Shown: one piece after another, positions 23,340 through 36,370 of the stretch
Numbering within the stretch: position 1 is the stretch's first letter
How the letters are laid out: the number at the start of each line of letters is the position of its first letter
Source of the DNA: Otatea glauca
Lineage: Eukaryota > Streptophyta > Magnoliopsida > Poales > Poaceae
DNA length: 64,000 nt
NCBI GenBank assembly: GCA_036346275.1
Contig: CM070728.1
Span: 17,818,723-17,882,722, forward strand
Reading direction: 5' to 3'
The notes under the pieces: generated by a model
Told to the model about the DNA's origin: nothing
Seen by the model: the letters and a program-made list of their open reading frames with translations, nothing else
Databases searched by the model: none
Translations under genes and position numbers: made by a program

Positions 23340-23710
23340 TGACACAAAAAAATTCAAATTAGAAAATTTTAACTTTGAAAAGTTTAAATAGCAAGTTTCA
23401 ACCAAAAGATTTTAACACGAAAAATTTCAACTCGGAAAGTTTCAAATTAGAAAATTTTAAATAATAAAAAATCAAATTAAAAAGTTTCAACTCGGAAAGT
23501 TTGAACTCAAAAAATTTTAAAAATAAATTTCTAACAGTAAAAAATTTCAACTCGAAAAATTTCAAATCGTAAAGTTTCAACTCCGAAAACTTTTAATTAA
23601 AAACTTTGGTTCAAAAAGTTTGGATTCAGAAAACATTTTCTTTGAAATGTTTCGATTGAAAAACTTTCGAAGGTGGTTAAAAAATATATTTTTTATGTAA
23701 AATTTTAAAA
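23340..23710. repeat. Array of degenerate ~20-bp motifs (TTTCAACTCGAAAAATTTCA type)
   Basis: About 15 irregular copies of a motif combining TTTCAACTC, GAAAATTT and TTCAAATT fill ~370 bp. An array of the complementary motif (GTTGAAACTTTTCGATTTG type) occurs at 41050-41290. It is probably the inside of a nonautonomous DNA transposon whose ends I could not fix. Confidence 0.6.
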
Positions 23711-25574
23711 ACAAAAACTATTTTGAGTTTAATGGAAAGGAAATAGGGGATGTCGCCAATTGTCGAGACGAGAGAATCTTTGAGGGGGAAAGAATGAAAT
23801 GCTACCACTTGTCACAACGAGAGGGCGTCCTCAATAGAGATTTGGTGAAAATGCCCCCAAATTAGCAGTTCCCTAAATTTTTTTGATAAAAATACTTGAG
23901 TATTTCTTTATCTTAGAAGTACTTGAATTTTGATCCATCCAAATTTTCGTTGCTATTTGTGCTTCATGTGACTCCGAGGATTGGTAGCTAAACTCTAGTG
24001 ACGCCTCGACATGTTTAGGATTAGGGTTCACTTGGGGTTAGAATTATGTGCGCCGGAGCCAAGGGTAAATAGGGAGGTTGAGATAGACAGTGGATCGAAG
24101 ATGGGCGGCGGTGGTTGCAGGGCTGCGCGGCCACGGTCGTATTGCCGACGCCATGGTTCAGAGGAGGCAGTGGGTGATGGAGGTTGGCGGGGGCGACGAT
24201 ATGAGAGGGGTTAAGTGGTAGCGGGAGACGATGGCAGATTCAGAGGCGGTAGCCACTGAAGAAAAGGAAGGAGGGTGCGTATAGGTGGATTTTGTCGAAG
24301 AGGATGAAGAAGGTGGGTGTGTGAGGGGATTTCACCAAAGAGGAAGAAGAAGGTGGGAGCGCAGGTGCAGCTTGTCGAAGAAAAGGAAGAAGGGCATCGT
24401 GGGAGAGAGGGAGGCAGGAGCAGCAGCGGGCGATGACTTGGCAGTGTCGGCACCGGTAGCGATGACGATACGGCGGTGAGGGTGCGGCGGCTAGGGTTTG
24501 GGAAGGGAAAGGGAGGAGGAGGAATATATATAGTTTGTGAGAATGAATGAGATAGTTTAGATCTAGATCCAACGTCTCAAAATTTGAGTGCTCTTTAAAA
24601 AAGTACTCATATATTGCTAGACACCTACACACAAAAAACAAGTTAAGTTCGGTGCTTTTTATTCGCGCCCCCTTCAATCTTATTATTCATTGTTTGCGGC
24701 GGAGGCTTTTATCCGGGTGATCCAACATCATTATGATCAATTTCTGAAATAAAACTTTTAGAAATCTTGTAAAATTTTCGCTTTCCAAATAGAGAGCACC
24801 TGTATCCAACTAATTTGTGTTATCACTAATCTTAAAGTGCCTTGGATGAGATAGGGTATCTCCAATGCGTTGTATGTCACATTATACGAGGGAAGATAGT
24901 GTTACTTCCACGGTTCCACCTCGTCTTTGGGATTCTGTAGATCCAGTGTGTGTTGTATCTTTAGTCGGGATCTAAAGGTCCGACAAACATTTAATTGCAG
25001 GAATCTTTGAAAGGAGCCGTACTGCAAAGCACAATTCTTAAATCTCTTGCTCCAATGTTGTACTAATTTGTATGTACCTTTCTTTTTCCGGTGAAGATAT
25101 TGTTATTTTGCATGAGATACGCATGCCCTCTTTTTCGTTCTCTTCTTTTACCTCAGCCAAATTCCGACATGGCAGTGCTTTAGATATGGCTGAGGTGGTG
25201 AGTTGTGCGCCAATCTAAGGAGAGATTATAGTGCTTCAAGTGCAATGTTGTAGTATTTGTAGGATAAGTAATTTCTACGTTTTTTTTGTTCTACTTGGAA
25301 ATTTATGTATTTTAATATACAGTATTTAACGGCCATCCGAGCAAAGGATAAGGATTGGGTGCAGTTACTATAAGGACCGCAACTTAAAGAAGTCTTTATA
25401 GTTTCAGATCGTTCGATCGAGAAGATGAACAGATTGGATCGGAAAAAAAAAACATGGTAAACAGTGTTTTACTATAGTATAATGAATAGTATTTCATACA
25501 GTAAAAAATTCACACGGTATTATTACATAATCCAACCCGTCTATTTTTTATTAGACGTTCTTTAAAGATCGCTT
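23711..25574. other. Gene-free stretch
   Basis: A GC-richer part (24010-24500) has short purine-rich open frames (Gly/Arg/Glu-rich) without family resemblance. The remainder is AT-rich intergenic DNA. No RNA gene or intact transposon end was found. Confidence 0.4.
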
Positions 25575-25800
25575 AGGGCATGTACAATAAGGCTACGTCA
25601 GCTGGCTCTTAGCATGTAAACATCAGTTTTGGTCTATGTGGAGGAGTGAGAAAAGAGGAGAGAGAAGAGAGCTGGCTCTTATTTAGTAGCCAGTTTTGCA
25701 CGGGAGTATAGATAGATCATTTATGTATAAGAGATGAAAGATAGTTATTGCACAATATCTAGAGACAACCTTTAGAGACAGTTATTGTACAAACTGGCTT
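25575..25800. mobile_element. MITE-like element with TGTACAATAA ends
   Basis: The left end GGGCATGTACAATAAGGC and the right end TTATTGTACAAACTGG form an imperfect inverted repeat. The inside holds repeated GAGCTGGCTCTTA/CAGCTGGCTCTTA words. Boundaries and superfamily are uncertain. Confidence 0.4.
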
Positions 25801-25826
25801 TTAACTTACTATTAGTCAGTAGTTGG

Positions 25827-26446
25827 TAGGGGTGAAAACGGGTCGGATACGGACGGATATTGCTCTTCCCGTGTCCTAACCCATTTTTTTTTCCGGATTT
25901 GGAACCGGATACGGGCTAATCGGATACGGATACAGATTCGGATTATTCGGGATACGGATACGGGACGGATATGTGACGGATTCGGGTCGGAAATGGATAA
26001 AGATATACGGATAATGCACGTATATATAGAGTAATATATATTGAATTAAAACCATACGAGTACATGACTATAGTAATAAATTATATATCAATTAAATTCA
26101 ACAAACATCGTAGAAAGAATATGCTATTTGAGAATCAATAGAACCAACTAATTGTTAATATAAATGAGCTGAAATGGAAAAAAAATGATGAAAATGGGCT
26201 AGGCCTTGCTGATATCCGAATAGGAAAATCCGAATATCCGATCCGATATTCGAATAGGAAAAATCCGGATATCCGAATAGAAAAAATCCGAATATCCGGA
26301 TCCCGTCATGTATTTACCGGACATTGGATGCTCCGGATCTGATCCCGAATCTGGATTCAAATATCCGGATCCGGTCCCAGATCTGACCGGATAGTAAAAT
26401 TGGGTCTCGGATTGGGCGGAAGATATTCGACCCGTTTTCATCCTTA
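25827..26446. mobile_element. Nonautonomous hAT-like element, 620 bp
   Basis: Terminal inverted repeats TAGGGGTGAAAACGGGTCGG and (right, minus strand) TAAGGATGAAAACGGGTCGA are flanked by 8-mers GTAGTTGG and ATAGTTGG, seven of eight matching. Both subterminal regions are packed with the motif CGGATA or its complement TATCCG, about 20 copies, such as a transposase would bind. No coding sequence. Confidence 0.75.
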
Positions 26447-27732
26447 ATAGTTGGCTTTGCTATTATACTTACTGTTAAGTTGCAGTGTTGGAAGACAACT
26501 AGTCCCTGTCCTCGGGCAAGCGAGTTCTTTGGTAAACCCCATTTCAGTCCCGTGCACGTGCAGCCGTGCGGGCGGAGCGTCGCGACGCGGTGGGCGCTGC
26601 CATGGGCATCTGCCAACCTTCACTGATCTGTGGACCAACGCGTGGACAGGGACCAGAAAGCAGCGAGACACTGTCACGAAACAGAGTTCTTGTACGACGT
26701 GCGGACGGAGCACGGACCCCTTCTTTTCCACCATCTGGGCCCCCCAGCTCCCGTGGGCCAGGGCGAGCGGAAGACGGGCCCAGCCACGTAACCTCATGAT
26801 GCCACAGCGTGCGCCCGAGGCTTTCATCCTTTCACTTTCCAGCTTCGAGGCATCGATACATGGATAGCGATTTTTTTAAAAAAACACACACACACATTTT
26901 TTTGTTAATATTACAAAAATAAAAAAAGAAAATTAGAAAAATAATACTATATCAACCAATTTATTTAATGTCATAGCTCTTGTCGCTAAATAGTATGACG
27001 ACGGAGCTCCTGTTGTCAAATAAATTGACGATAAAAACTTATCGGCCAACTAAACGATATTGGTTAAATAGATTGACAACAAAGTTTCTGTTGGTCTATT
27101 TCTATATGCCAAATGAATTATGACGAAGGTTAGAAATTATTATTTTTAAAAAATTCCATAGATAGCTACCCTTAGTTTCCATTCGTTTTACTAGCATGCC
27201 TCGTCGTATATTGAATGATTGATTAAACCGTTGCTAGCGGTACCAATTACTGCCGAATTGGAATAAACTACTACAGGGTAGATAATACCGAACGGTAGAA
27301 GATATACGCGCGCGGCGCCAATGGAATGACTGTTCTGAACAAAGAACAATGCTAGACTGCTAGTACTTGCTTGACCGTATGTAGAGACCGAGCCTGTACT
27401 GTAACATGAAATATATATCTTTATCATGTAAAGTTTTTTAAAAGTAGCGAGAAAGACTACTGAATTTTTTTGACAAAACTGAACTAGTAGCGTATGATGC
27501 TAGAAGCAAATGGAACTAGGAGTAACGAGCCGAACGGCTAATTGGTACGGGTGGGGTGGGCTTGCAAAGCTGCATTGGCCGCGACAAGGGAAGGTCATGA
27601 GGAGGCGAGGGCACGCAGGCACATGCCGGTCGCGGAGAGCGCAAGCAATCCATCCGGGCCTCCCTCCCTTTCCATGGCTAGATTGGTTGGACAGCAGAAA
27701 TGTTCTGGCCGTGGCTTTGTCCACGTGACCTG

Positions 27733-27830
27733 CCGTTGCTAAGCCCCAAGAAGAAGCAGAATGGATTTGGCCAACGGCGGGGATGGGTCGACGGCGCGCG
27801 TTGATAGCCCTTCTTGGGGCTTAGCAACGG
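27733..27830. repeat. Perfect 21-bp inverted repeat with ~56-nt spacer
   Basis: The arms 27733-27753 and 27810-27830 are exact inverse complements (core GTTGCTAAGCCCCAAG). Pairing continues outward over about four more bases after one mismatch. A transcript in either direction would fold into a stem-loop of about 98 nt. Confidence 0.85.
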
Positions 27831-29194
27831 TAGGTGGCAGCCGGTGCTAATAGGGCGGCAACCGGCGATGATGGTGGCACTAGCCACCAGACGGCGAGAG
27901 GGCAACGACGGGCGGTCCGTACGCGACAATGGCGAGGACGACGGTGGAGCAATTGCACCGATGACTTCGAGCGAGGTGGGACGACGCGTGCAAATTTATG
28001 TTTGATAAAGTATGCAAACTATGCCCTGCAGCTACTAACTCGATCGTATGGTTCCCGAACTGGGCACACCCAAATGATCGATATGTTCGTGCGTAAAGAT
28101 GAGTGTAGACGCAGCGGTACTTTTCGCGGACATTGATTTTGGAAGGACGTAACCCCCAAAGGTACACGTAGGTCATTCTCAAGCGTGGCACTTGTCGATC
28201 ACAAATGTTGGATCGTTTGCTGGCCTGTCGATTAATTTCCTTCAGAACAAGAAGCAAAATTCGTAGCAGACAAACATGGCAACATAGAAGGAAGTCCTTC
28301 GTGAAAATGAAAATGGCTTCAAAACAAGGAGGAATGTTTACTGCTGCTAAGATTTCAGAGATCCGAGGGCGACGTCGCGTGGAGACAACGCTTGGGAAAG
28401 AGTCTGCTTGCATTTGATCCCCGCTAATGACATTCTCGTACGACGAATTAGCCTTGACAAATTGCGAATCGCATCTGCTTAATTTGTTGTCACTTGGAGT
28501 AAGATACCTACGTGATCTCATTAATTTGTCGATACATATTTTTTCGATTATGGAGATCAAAACCTTACAATCTCCGGCCTCTGCCCCCTAGGAGAGCAAA
28601 TAACCAGAGTCTTAGATAGTTAAGAATTTGTCGATACATATACATGCTCTTGTTTTGTTCTTTCCGAATCTTAACAGAAACAGCCAAGCATCCCAATATC
28701 AATCGTATCGTACCCCACTGCCAGTGCCACCTTTCTTTAATCTCAGCACCATTCTTTAAATACCAACAAATATACAGTTTCTCTTGTCGTTCTTCGCATG
28801 CATATGCGTTTAATTTATACCAAACTGTCAGTAGACAGCAGACAAATGCTTTGTTTTAGTTTAGATAGAGCTTAAACTTTAAAGAGAAGCTGCGTAAAAC
28901 TTGCATAATCACACCCGAGTGTTACACTCAGGCTAAATCATGGCGTCTTTTTCAGAAAAGCTTGCAGCCTTTTCGGCTTTCTTCCCGAGTTCTTCGACGA
29001 ACACTAAATTCAATATAAACTTTTTTTTCATCCAATAAATCATATTAGCTATAATTTTTGAGCAATGCTTCAATGCTTTCCCTCCCAATACAAGTTGCAT
29101 AAATCCTAAAGCAAGCGAAAGGGTAAATAATCACCATCTATCATTCATTCATACTTTAATATTTGTGCAATTGTCAAAAGAAAAAGCATGGAAG

Positions 29195-29285
29195 CATCTC
29201 TCATAATTTTTTTATACTTTATTTGATAATAAAGTAGTAGAAATAGCTTTAATAAATTAATGATAAGATCTAATTTCTTTACTAT
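29195..29285 (+). repeat. ~90-bp dispersed repeat, left copy
   Basis: Shares TTTATACTTTATYTGATA, AATAAATTAAT and ACTATATATTA-type segments with 36150-36240 in the same order. The core ACTTTATTTGATAATAAAGT is nearly palindromic. Likely a shared fragment of an AT-rich MITE. Confidence 0.5.
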
Positions 29286-29437
29286 ATATTACGAGGAGCC
29301 ATCATCATATGTGAATGCCATGATCACTATGCAACCCAGCCCCACGATTTCAACACGGATCCGATGACACCTGGCCCCGGCGACCGTTCCATAGTGTTGA
29401 TGATGTATTGATGTCTCAGCCCAACAAGTCGATAGAA

Positions 29438-30011
29438 CTAGATACTTATACACGGCGTGTCACGTCGTGGGCGTCGCTCCACACGTGAGCAAATCAAGAA
29501 AACGCGCGATTGCTGCTCCCTACACGCGTAAATCGAGAAAACACGCGAAAAAGACCTAAAAGGAATTTTGTGTTTTTCGCAAAAGGTCTTAAACGTAATG
29601 CTAGAAAAATAAAAAAAAGACCTAAATACAATGTATATTTTTTTCCCAAAAAAGGACTTGAACGTATTTTTTTCTCTCGAAAAGGACCTAATAGTAATTA
29701 TAATTTTCCGTAAAAGGACCCGAGCGCAATGCTTAAAAACACATAAAGGACCTAGACGTAATATATATTCTTTTTTCGAAAAAAAGAACCTAATCGTAAC
29801 ATTTTTCCAAAAAAGACCTAATTGTAATTTATTTTTCAAAAAAAGGACTTAAAAAGAACCTAATCGTAACTTTTTTTCCCAAAAAGGACCTAATCATAAT
29901 TTATTTTTTCAGAAAAAGGATTTAAACGTAATTTTTTTTCGCTGCTCGGCTCGAGTCAAGCCAGCTCAAAGCCTCCTAAAGGTGTGAACTCTTCCATCTA
30001 TAATAGACGGA
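29438..30011 (-). mobile_element. Helitron-like element with GGACCTAA motif array
   Basis: On the minus strand the 3' end reads CGTGTATAAGTATCTAG|T, after a GC-rich stretch that can pair (CACG...CGTG). The 5' end is near A|TCCGTCTATTATAG. Ten or more degenerate copies of AAAAGGACCTAATCGTAA fill 29545-29935. It has the same construction as 161-591. No protein recognised. Confidence 0.5.
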
Positions 30012-30365
30012 TGATTAGGAGATTTTTTGTTCTTGTTTTTATGTACGGATGCACATTGAAGATCACTGTAGATGCAACGTCTTTTTCTGGAAATTGAAAC
30101 CGTTCATTAAAGGGAGGCTACAACGGTGCAAGTACATGCTTCAGTACCGAGCACAAAAGTCATGCTTGCTTGTTTTCTTTCATTTTTTTCCTTCATTTGA
30201 TAAACGTTTCAGAGAGCGAAATATACTTTGAGGCAAAGTGCAACAATTAATTGTGGACGTATTGAAAGTATCCATCAGCTTATAAGCTCTGGAGAACAGC
30301 AGCTGCATTTCTGCAAAGGCAACTGAGGTTTCGTATTTGATTCCAAACTTATCTCGCACTCAAAG

Positions 30366-30575
30366 TTGGAAAAGAACATATACCGCATCTTTTTATCTTT
30401 AGTTCCAGCTGAAAAGTCTATCAAATGGAGAGATGTATGCAATAAAGCTTCCTTTCGATCGGTTGTTGACTCTAAGCAACCATTTAGTCTTAAAAAACAT
30501 TCATTTCCTGACAATGTCCGTATTTTTTTTCACAGGGTAAGTTCTCCTCGATGCATTTCCAACAACGAGACTTAA
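30366..30575 (+). other. Unrecognised 69-codon open frame, possible captured exon
   Basis: Composition (K, F, S-rich, with WRDVCNKASF and FPDNVRIFFHR) is protein-like, and CACAGGGTAAG near 30532 could serve as a splice site. No start context, family motif or neighbouring exon was identified. It may be a captured exon or chance. Confidence 0.2.
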
Positions 30576-33500
30576 AGCAGTCCGATAAAATTCCCATGGG
30601 AGAAATTAAAAATTAGAAATACTAACACATCATATACCGTTCATTCCCGAATGAACGGCATTGCGAGTAACCGGTCCAATCAAGTCTCTCCCTAGCACTC
30701 TTAAGGGGAAAAGGATAACGCCTAACGCAATCCACTCATTTCTTTCGTTCTGCAACTCTCTCTCTCTCTCTACTGCAACAATCAACGTGCAAATTTGCTT
30801 GGATCCAAGGCGGTTAGTGTAGGAGCCGAGGTGACACTGAGTTGCGGCCAAAGGAGGAGCCGGTGGCGGCACAATCACAATCGGAGGAGGCAGTGTGGCT
30901 TCCTGGTGAGGCGGCGGCATGGCTCATCCTTGGAGGTGGAGGCACTGTGGTCGAAGGAGTAACTGCAGCTCGCGGCAGGAGGAGGAGCCTGCAGCGGTAT
31001 GGTCTCGGTAGGAGGAGGAGGCATCACAGCTGAGCGGAGGCCGCCATGTACGTCAGGCACACGGCGCGGCAAGCAACAAGCGGTAGCCGGTGTTGCATCA
31101 CATGGGACACAAGGTTCTGGACACCTTCCTCATCGCCAGAGACAGGATCCACATAGATCCCACGACCCTCGCCTGTCTCCTGATCTAAGTCATAGAGCGG
31201 TCTAACACTGACTTTGCCCCACGTCGCCTCATGGTTCCACTTTGCTACCACAGGCGTCACGAGCAACTTCAAGCTCTAGTTTCACCCCCTTGGGCGAGAG
31301 AGGGGAGGAGGAGGTGGTGCTGGCGAGTGGTAGGGGCGGGATGGCAGTCGCAGATGAGAATGTCAGGATATTTTGCTCTTTTTTGTGTTGTTTTTTATGA
31401 AACTTGATGAAACCTGTTGAAATTTTCTAAAACTTTTCGTAGGAACTCGCTGAAACGTGTTAAAATTTGTTGCAAACTCATCGGTTGAAACTTGGCGAAC
31501 CTTGAGTTACAAAACCTGAAACTTATTAATACTTTGACTTAGAATCTTCTAAAAATGCACAAAATTCACTGAAATATGAAACTTTTTTGAATGTTCTCTT
31601 GAAGCTTGTTGAAACTATATGAAACTTTTTACTATACCGTTGCAAGGGTATACCATTTTTTAGTCACTCCTAGTAAAAAACGACTCCTCTTTGGTAGAGA
31701 GGGGAAACGCAGAAGAAATTCTCACTAGCAAAATCTTGTGACAACGCGCTTGTTTAACATCATCCACCAAGTAAAACGAGGAGCTAGCTAGAGTGCGTGA
31801 TTGAGACGGTGAAAGAACGCATGCATATACAAGGACAACAAAAAGGTGCACTGCCCAACAGTAGCCAAGAAAGAAGAACCAAATCGATCCAAGATTGTTC
31901 TTGCGTCGTGGTCCATGCATAAATGCATTGCTCTGCCTGCCTACGAAGCTGCCGAACACGCCGCAGAACGCCAGAGCCAACGCCGCATGCATGCTTTGCC
32001 TGGCCCTGACATTTTGTGGTTTAGGCCGTTTGGCTGGTAAAATCTGCACTGAAAAGTCCTCATGTTGTCGTCCCCTCGACCGCGCGTTTGTCGCGCCCCG
32101 CCGCTCCGTGGCCGCTTCCGGGGGTGGTGGTTCTCGCACGGCAAATATATCGGAATCCAAAGTAGGCTGGGCTGGCCGGTCCCTCGCCGGCCATACATGG
32201 ACGCGGCGCGATTCACCCCAACCTCTCAGTAGCTAGCGTTCATGGGGGAGGGGGGAGAAATACAAAGGCAGAAGTTCAGAACTATCTGTTGGCGCGCATG
32301 GGAAATGGCTAATAAAGAAACGCTTTCAAAGAAATTGGTTCCGATGTCCATGAATTATTGCGCGGGCCTATACGTACGGCAGGTTAAATTGATCAATCTG
32401 AAGGTGTCAAAATGCGTACCACTGCTGCATTTCTAGCTTGTTGCCGTGTGAAAAGAAAGAAAGGAAAAGTTATGGAGCAGAGATGATCAAGAAAACAACT
32501 GTGCATGGCGGGGACAGAAGGAAGGCCACATTGCACGTGGCCATGGGGGAGGAATTCTGATTTCTGACCCCAACCTCGCCATTGCGGAATTCAGAGGACC
32601 CAAAGCAATTCACAGTGGAGTAATGTACGTACTCCCGGGAGAGTTGTGCTGTGTGCGTCTCATCACATGGCCAAAGTGGAAGAGAGAACAAAACGGCTGC
32701 CTGCTCTCTCTGCGCCATTTTTGGGACTATCTAGGGCTCAAAGCTCTTTGCCAAAGTGTTTTCAGGAAAACCATGCATGACAGAGCTAGCTCAGAGATCG
32801 AGCCTGCTTTTTATCCATAGAAGCTTCTCTTGGCCAGCTTTTGCTTTGCTTCTAGCCTTCCTTTTCAGTGAGAGTGGAGAAGAAACAAGATTTTGCTTTG
32901 TTTTGCAAGCCGCAACGATAATGCTGTGATGATCTAAACGAGCTAATCACGCGTGTACTTTTGCTAATGCATCCCGCGTGCTCACTCAAGCTAGTGCATT
33001 ACGCAGCACCTCTCACTTTCTTCTTTCTCACCACCATTTCTTTGTTCTGACACCAAGTATATACATCTTTACTGTGGCATATGCTCCTGAACAATTAAAT
33101 GTGTACTACCCGGAAACCATTGCAACAATGCAAAGGAAAACCTGCCCATTAATTGTTGCTGTTTGCTCCAAAAGTGACAGAACAGAATAGGTACTCTATC
33201 TGCAGTGGGAAGTGCGACACTGCAAGTGGTGCATTTGTTTGATGTACATCTGGGACTGTTCGTGCATGTGGACGAAAGCTACTGATCCATGAAGTCATGT
33301 ACCTCTCGTACAAATTGCGTGCCAATTAGGCAAGGTTAAGGCCCACGAATATGCATGCCACATGGAAGTAGGAGTTACCCGTACTTACCATCTAATTCTA
33401 GGTGCTGATTATTCTAACACGCCGGTAATGATGGAAAGAGCACAACAACAGAATTTTTCAAAGAAATTGGACAACTCACGAATAGATCCTTCAATCGGTC

Positions 33501-36149
33501 AAAGATAAAACTGCGAACTAGACTTCGGTGGGAGCAACACACCTCGGCAAACTGTTACAGCGGCAACCTTAAAGGAGCCTGCTCTTCTCTTCCTCTTCTC
33601 CCCCTCCCCTCCGTCTCGGGTGCAGCCTCTGCACCTTGTAAACTGTACATTTTGTACTTTTTCCTACTAATCAAATCACGGCTTTGACCGTCTTAAAACA
33701 AATTCTAGGTGCTAATTTAACCACATGGCTCGGTAATTTAAGATGGTACTACACCCTGCTACTAGCAGCCTACGTATTGATGTAGATATGAATTCTGAAC
33801 CCATATATTCCTATGCAAGGCTGACAGGATGCTGATCCTATGCAGGATTGTTTTCATATTAACAGGATCACGATCGTAGACCAAATCATATGTAGGATCA
33901 TGATAACACTGTACATCGAAAATTGTAATTCTAAATAGTACAAGATCATGACCACTATTTGTATCGTTTTATGTACTTAATTTAAATCTTACGTAGGATC
34001 AAGATCGAAACATCCCACGCGGTGATAAGATTTCACCAGACGGATCGAGATCCCAGCAACTATGTTGCTCTGGATAACAACAAGCCACCAAATTAAATGC
34101 ATCTAGGCTAATCATCTAGCCATTACTGTGTCCATAATTAAGACTAGTTTAAAGCATTATTATGTACGTTTTATATCTAAATCATCTGTACGGAAGCACA
34201 TTCTGGAAAACAATTAGCCTGCACGTGTACGGAAGCAAGGATAATTGATCTACCAGCAGACAAATTGCAGTGGCCTTCAAATCAGAGGAAAGCAGCGGTT
34301 TCCTACGATTACCCTGTTTCACTGATGTGCTCCTTGTTAATCTGCACTGAAAAGATGGCGGTTGGTATCACCCAAAAAGCATGGGCCAATTTGTCCTCCT
34401 TCCCTTCAATTGTGCCTGATTGATTGGTAGGGTCCTGGCGCTCTCCCATACATGAAATAAAATCATTTGCTTTTGAGGTGAGGTGATCTTGTGTTTCTTG
34501 AATTATTGCTGGGCATATGTGCTCTCTTATCTGTAACTCATCTCAGGCAGGGGTGAGGAATGTGGTTAATGCTGAACATCTTGGCAGACAGGCTTGATAT
34601 GTGATAAGATTAGCTCTGGCTAGGTTCTCTTTTGCACATCAGGAGTGTCAGGGCTGGAATTCCTGACATGTCCTAAAGATTTCATTTTAGTGTAGTGGTA
34701 GATGTGTCATGTGTCACTGTGTCAGCCACCATTGTGCCGCAAGATCTGCATCTCTGTATGTGCATGATACTGGAGAACTAGGCTGAAACCTCATGCGCCA
34801 CATTGGCACGACGGCAATGCATAAATTATGCTTATGGCAGTATTTTTCCTCACTTCTACAAGATAGAGAGAGCTGTCTGATTGTGAGAATGGGCTGTTAT
34901 TGTCATGTTGCACTTCATGAATTTTACCCCTGATCAGTGATCAGAAGATGACAGGAAGCAGTTCTTGCCAAAAACAAAAGCTGGTGGTTATTCTTTTACG
35001 CACCTTCCAAATGTGTACCACAAGTATAAGCAGATCCAAGCATTAACAGACAAAATGAGGACACTGTCCAGATTTGCGATTTTGGAAGACTTGCAGAAGC
35101 AGACTAAATTTTTGGGAGCTATTTCAGAAAATAGAAACATTACTTGATGTGACAGATTTAGTAGGTACCAGCAGTCCAGCACTGCACTGTGCATGCAGGC
35201 GTTTCAAACATTTGCATTCTTAGCCCAGAATTTAGATAAACTGAGTATTTTCCCAATCAAATCATACTGGAATCAGCTTATAATCGGTCCATCAACCCCC
35301 GATGGACTTGTTGGGATCTTAGCGAAATGATGAATGGAACGCTCTTGGAATCTAGCATCTATCATTTGCAATGTATCAATCTTCGATGTGTATGGCACTT
35401 GAAAAAACTACATAGTTCAGCTGAAAAAAAAAGAATGGGTCGGCGGCAAACTGGGCTCAGGTCAAGTCTTGACTGTAGTGCTGGACCCTATTTAGCCCCA
35501 AACACTTTGCAGTTCGGCTGGTTAGGAATATGAGCTCAAATCTTTCCTTATCGATGGCCCATTGAAGTTGAGCTAGGATCTGAATCAGAACTGCGAGATA
35601 AGCGTTAAAAGAACCGCAAGATTATTATCGGTTTAAAATATGCAAGACAATCTCGCACAATGCTTGTAGTTTGGATTGTTTCCAACAAGGCAACAACGTT
35701 TTCCGCTTCGCTTCAAGCCTTGCACAATGCCATAGAAGAAAAAAGAATCTACTTCATCATTTGGATTGTTGCCGAGAGAAGTCACCTCGGCATCGACGGC
35801 GTCGCCCGGAAAAGAAATCTGACGTCAATATCGAAAACTTCATTGTTGAACGTTGATAATGTCCGGCATACTGCAATGATGAGGAAGAGATATCTGGAAG
35901 AAGTAACGGAATTTGCTATGCGATCTTTCCAAACCATTACAAGTACGTGAACCCAAATCGATCATCGATGTATAGTTAGCTCATTCTCTTCGTTTTCCGG
36001 AGAACTCAAACTACACAACTTCTTATGGGAATATCCGGACTACGCACTACACATTGTATTATATTGCTCCTTTCGTCCCAGGTTCTTTTTCGTACACTAC
36101 ATTTAATATAGCATATTTATTCTTTTCGATACGATGAATCAGATTAGCT

Positions 36150-36240
36150 AGTGTTTATTTATACTTTATCTGATAGTAAAGTATTAGAAATATCCTCAAT
36201 AAATTAATAGCTAGATCTGATTTTTACTACCTACCATATA
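36150..36240 (+). repeat. ~90-bp dispersed repeat, right copy
   Basis: Diverged copy of 29195-29285 in the same orientation, with the near-palindrome ACTTTATCTGATAGTAAAGT. Confidence 0.5.
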
Positions 36241-36370
36241 TTACTAGTATAATACAGTGTAAAATTTCTCTTATCCCTCCTATATGTATATATAAACACC
36301 AAATGATCTTCGCATTCTCAGCGAGGAGCTCACATGATTAATTCCCTTACAAATCACGGTGAGGAACCAC

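Larger units (their letters stand above)
26447..29437. other. Gene-free stretch
   Basis: Moderately GC-rich islands (26500-26850 and 27540-28010) have overlapping short frames, none recognisable; the rest is AT-rich. Notable items are the inverted repeat at 27733-27830 and a ~90-bp segment at 29195-29285 repeated at 36150-36240. Confidence 0.4.
30012..36370. other. Large gene-free stretch
   Basis: No intact gene was recognised in 6.3 kb. A plus-strand open frame at 30366-30575 (contains WRDVCNKASFRSVVD) and a minus-strand frame at 31024-31272 (contains LYDLDQETGEGRGIYVDP) look less random than their neighbours, but I cannot name them. A GAAACTTGTTGAAA-like motif recurs in 31370-31640. A T/C-rich segment with a poly(A)-like end (33580-33700) could be a retroposon tail. 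Confidence 0.4.
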
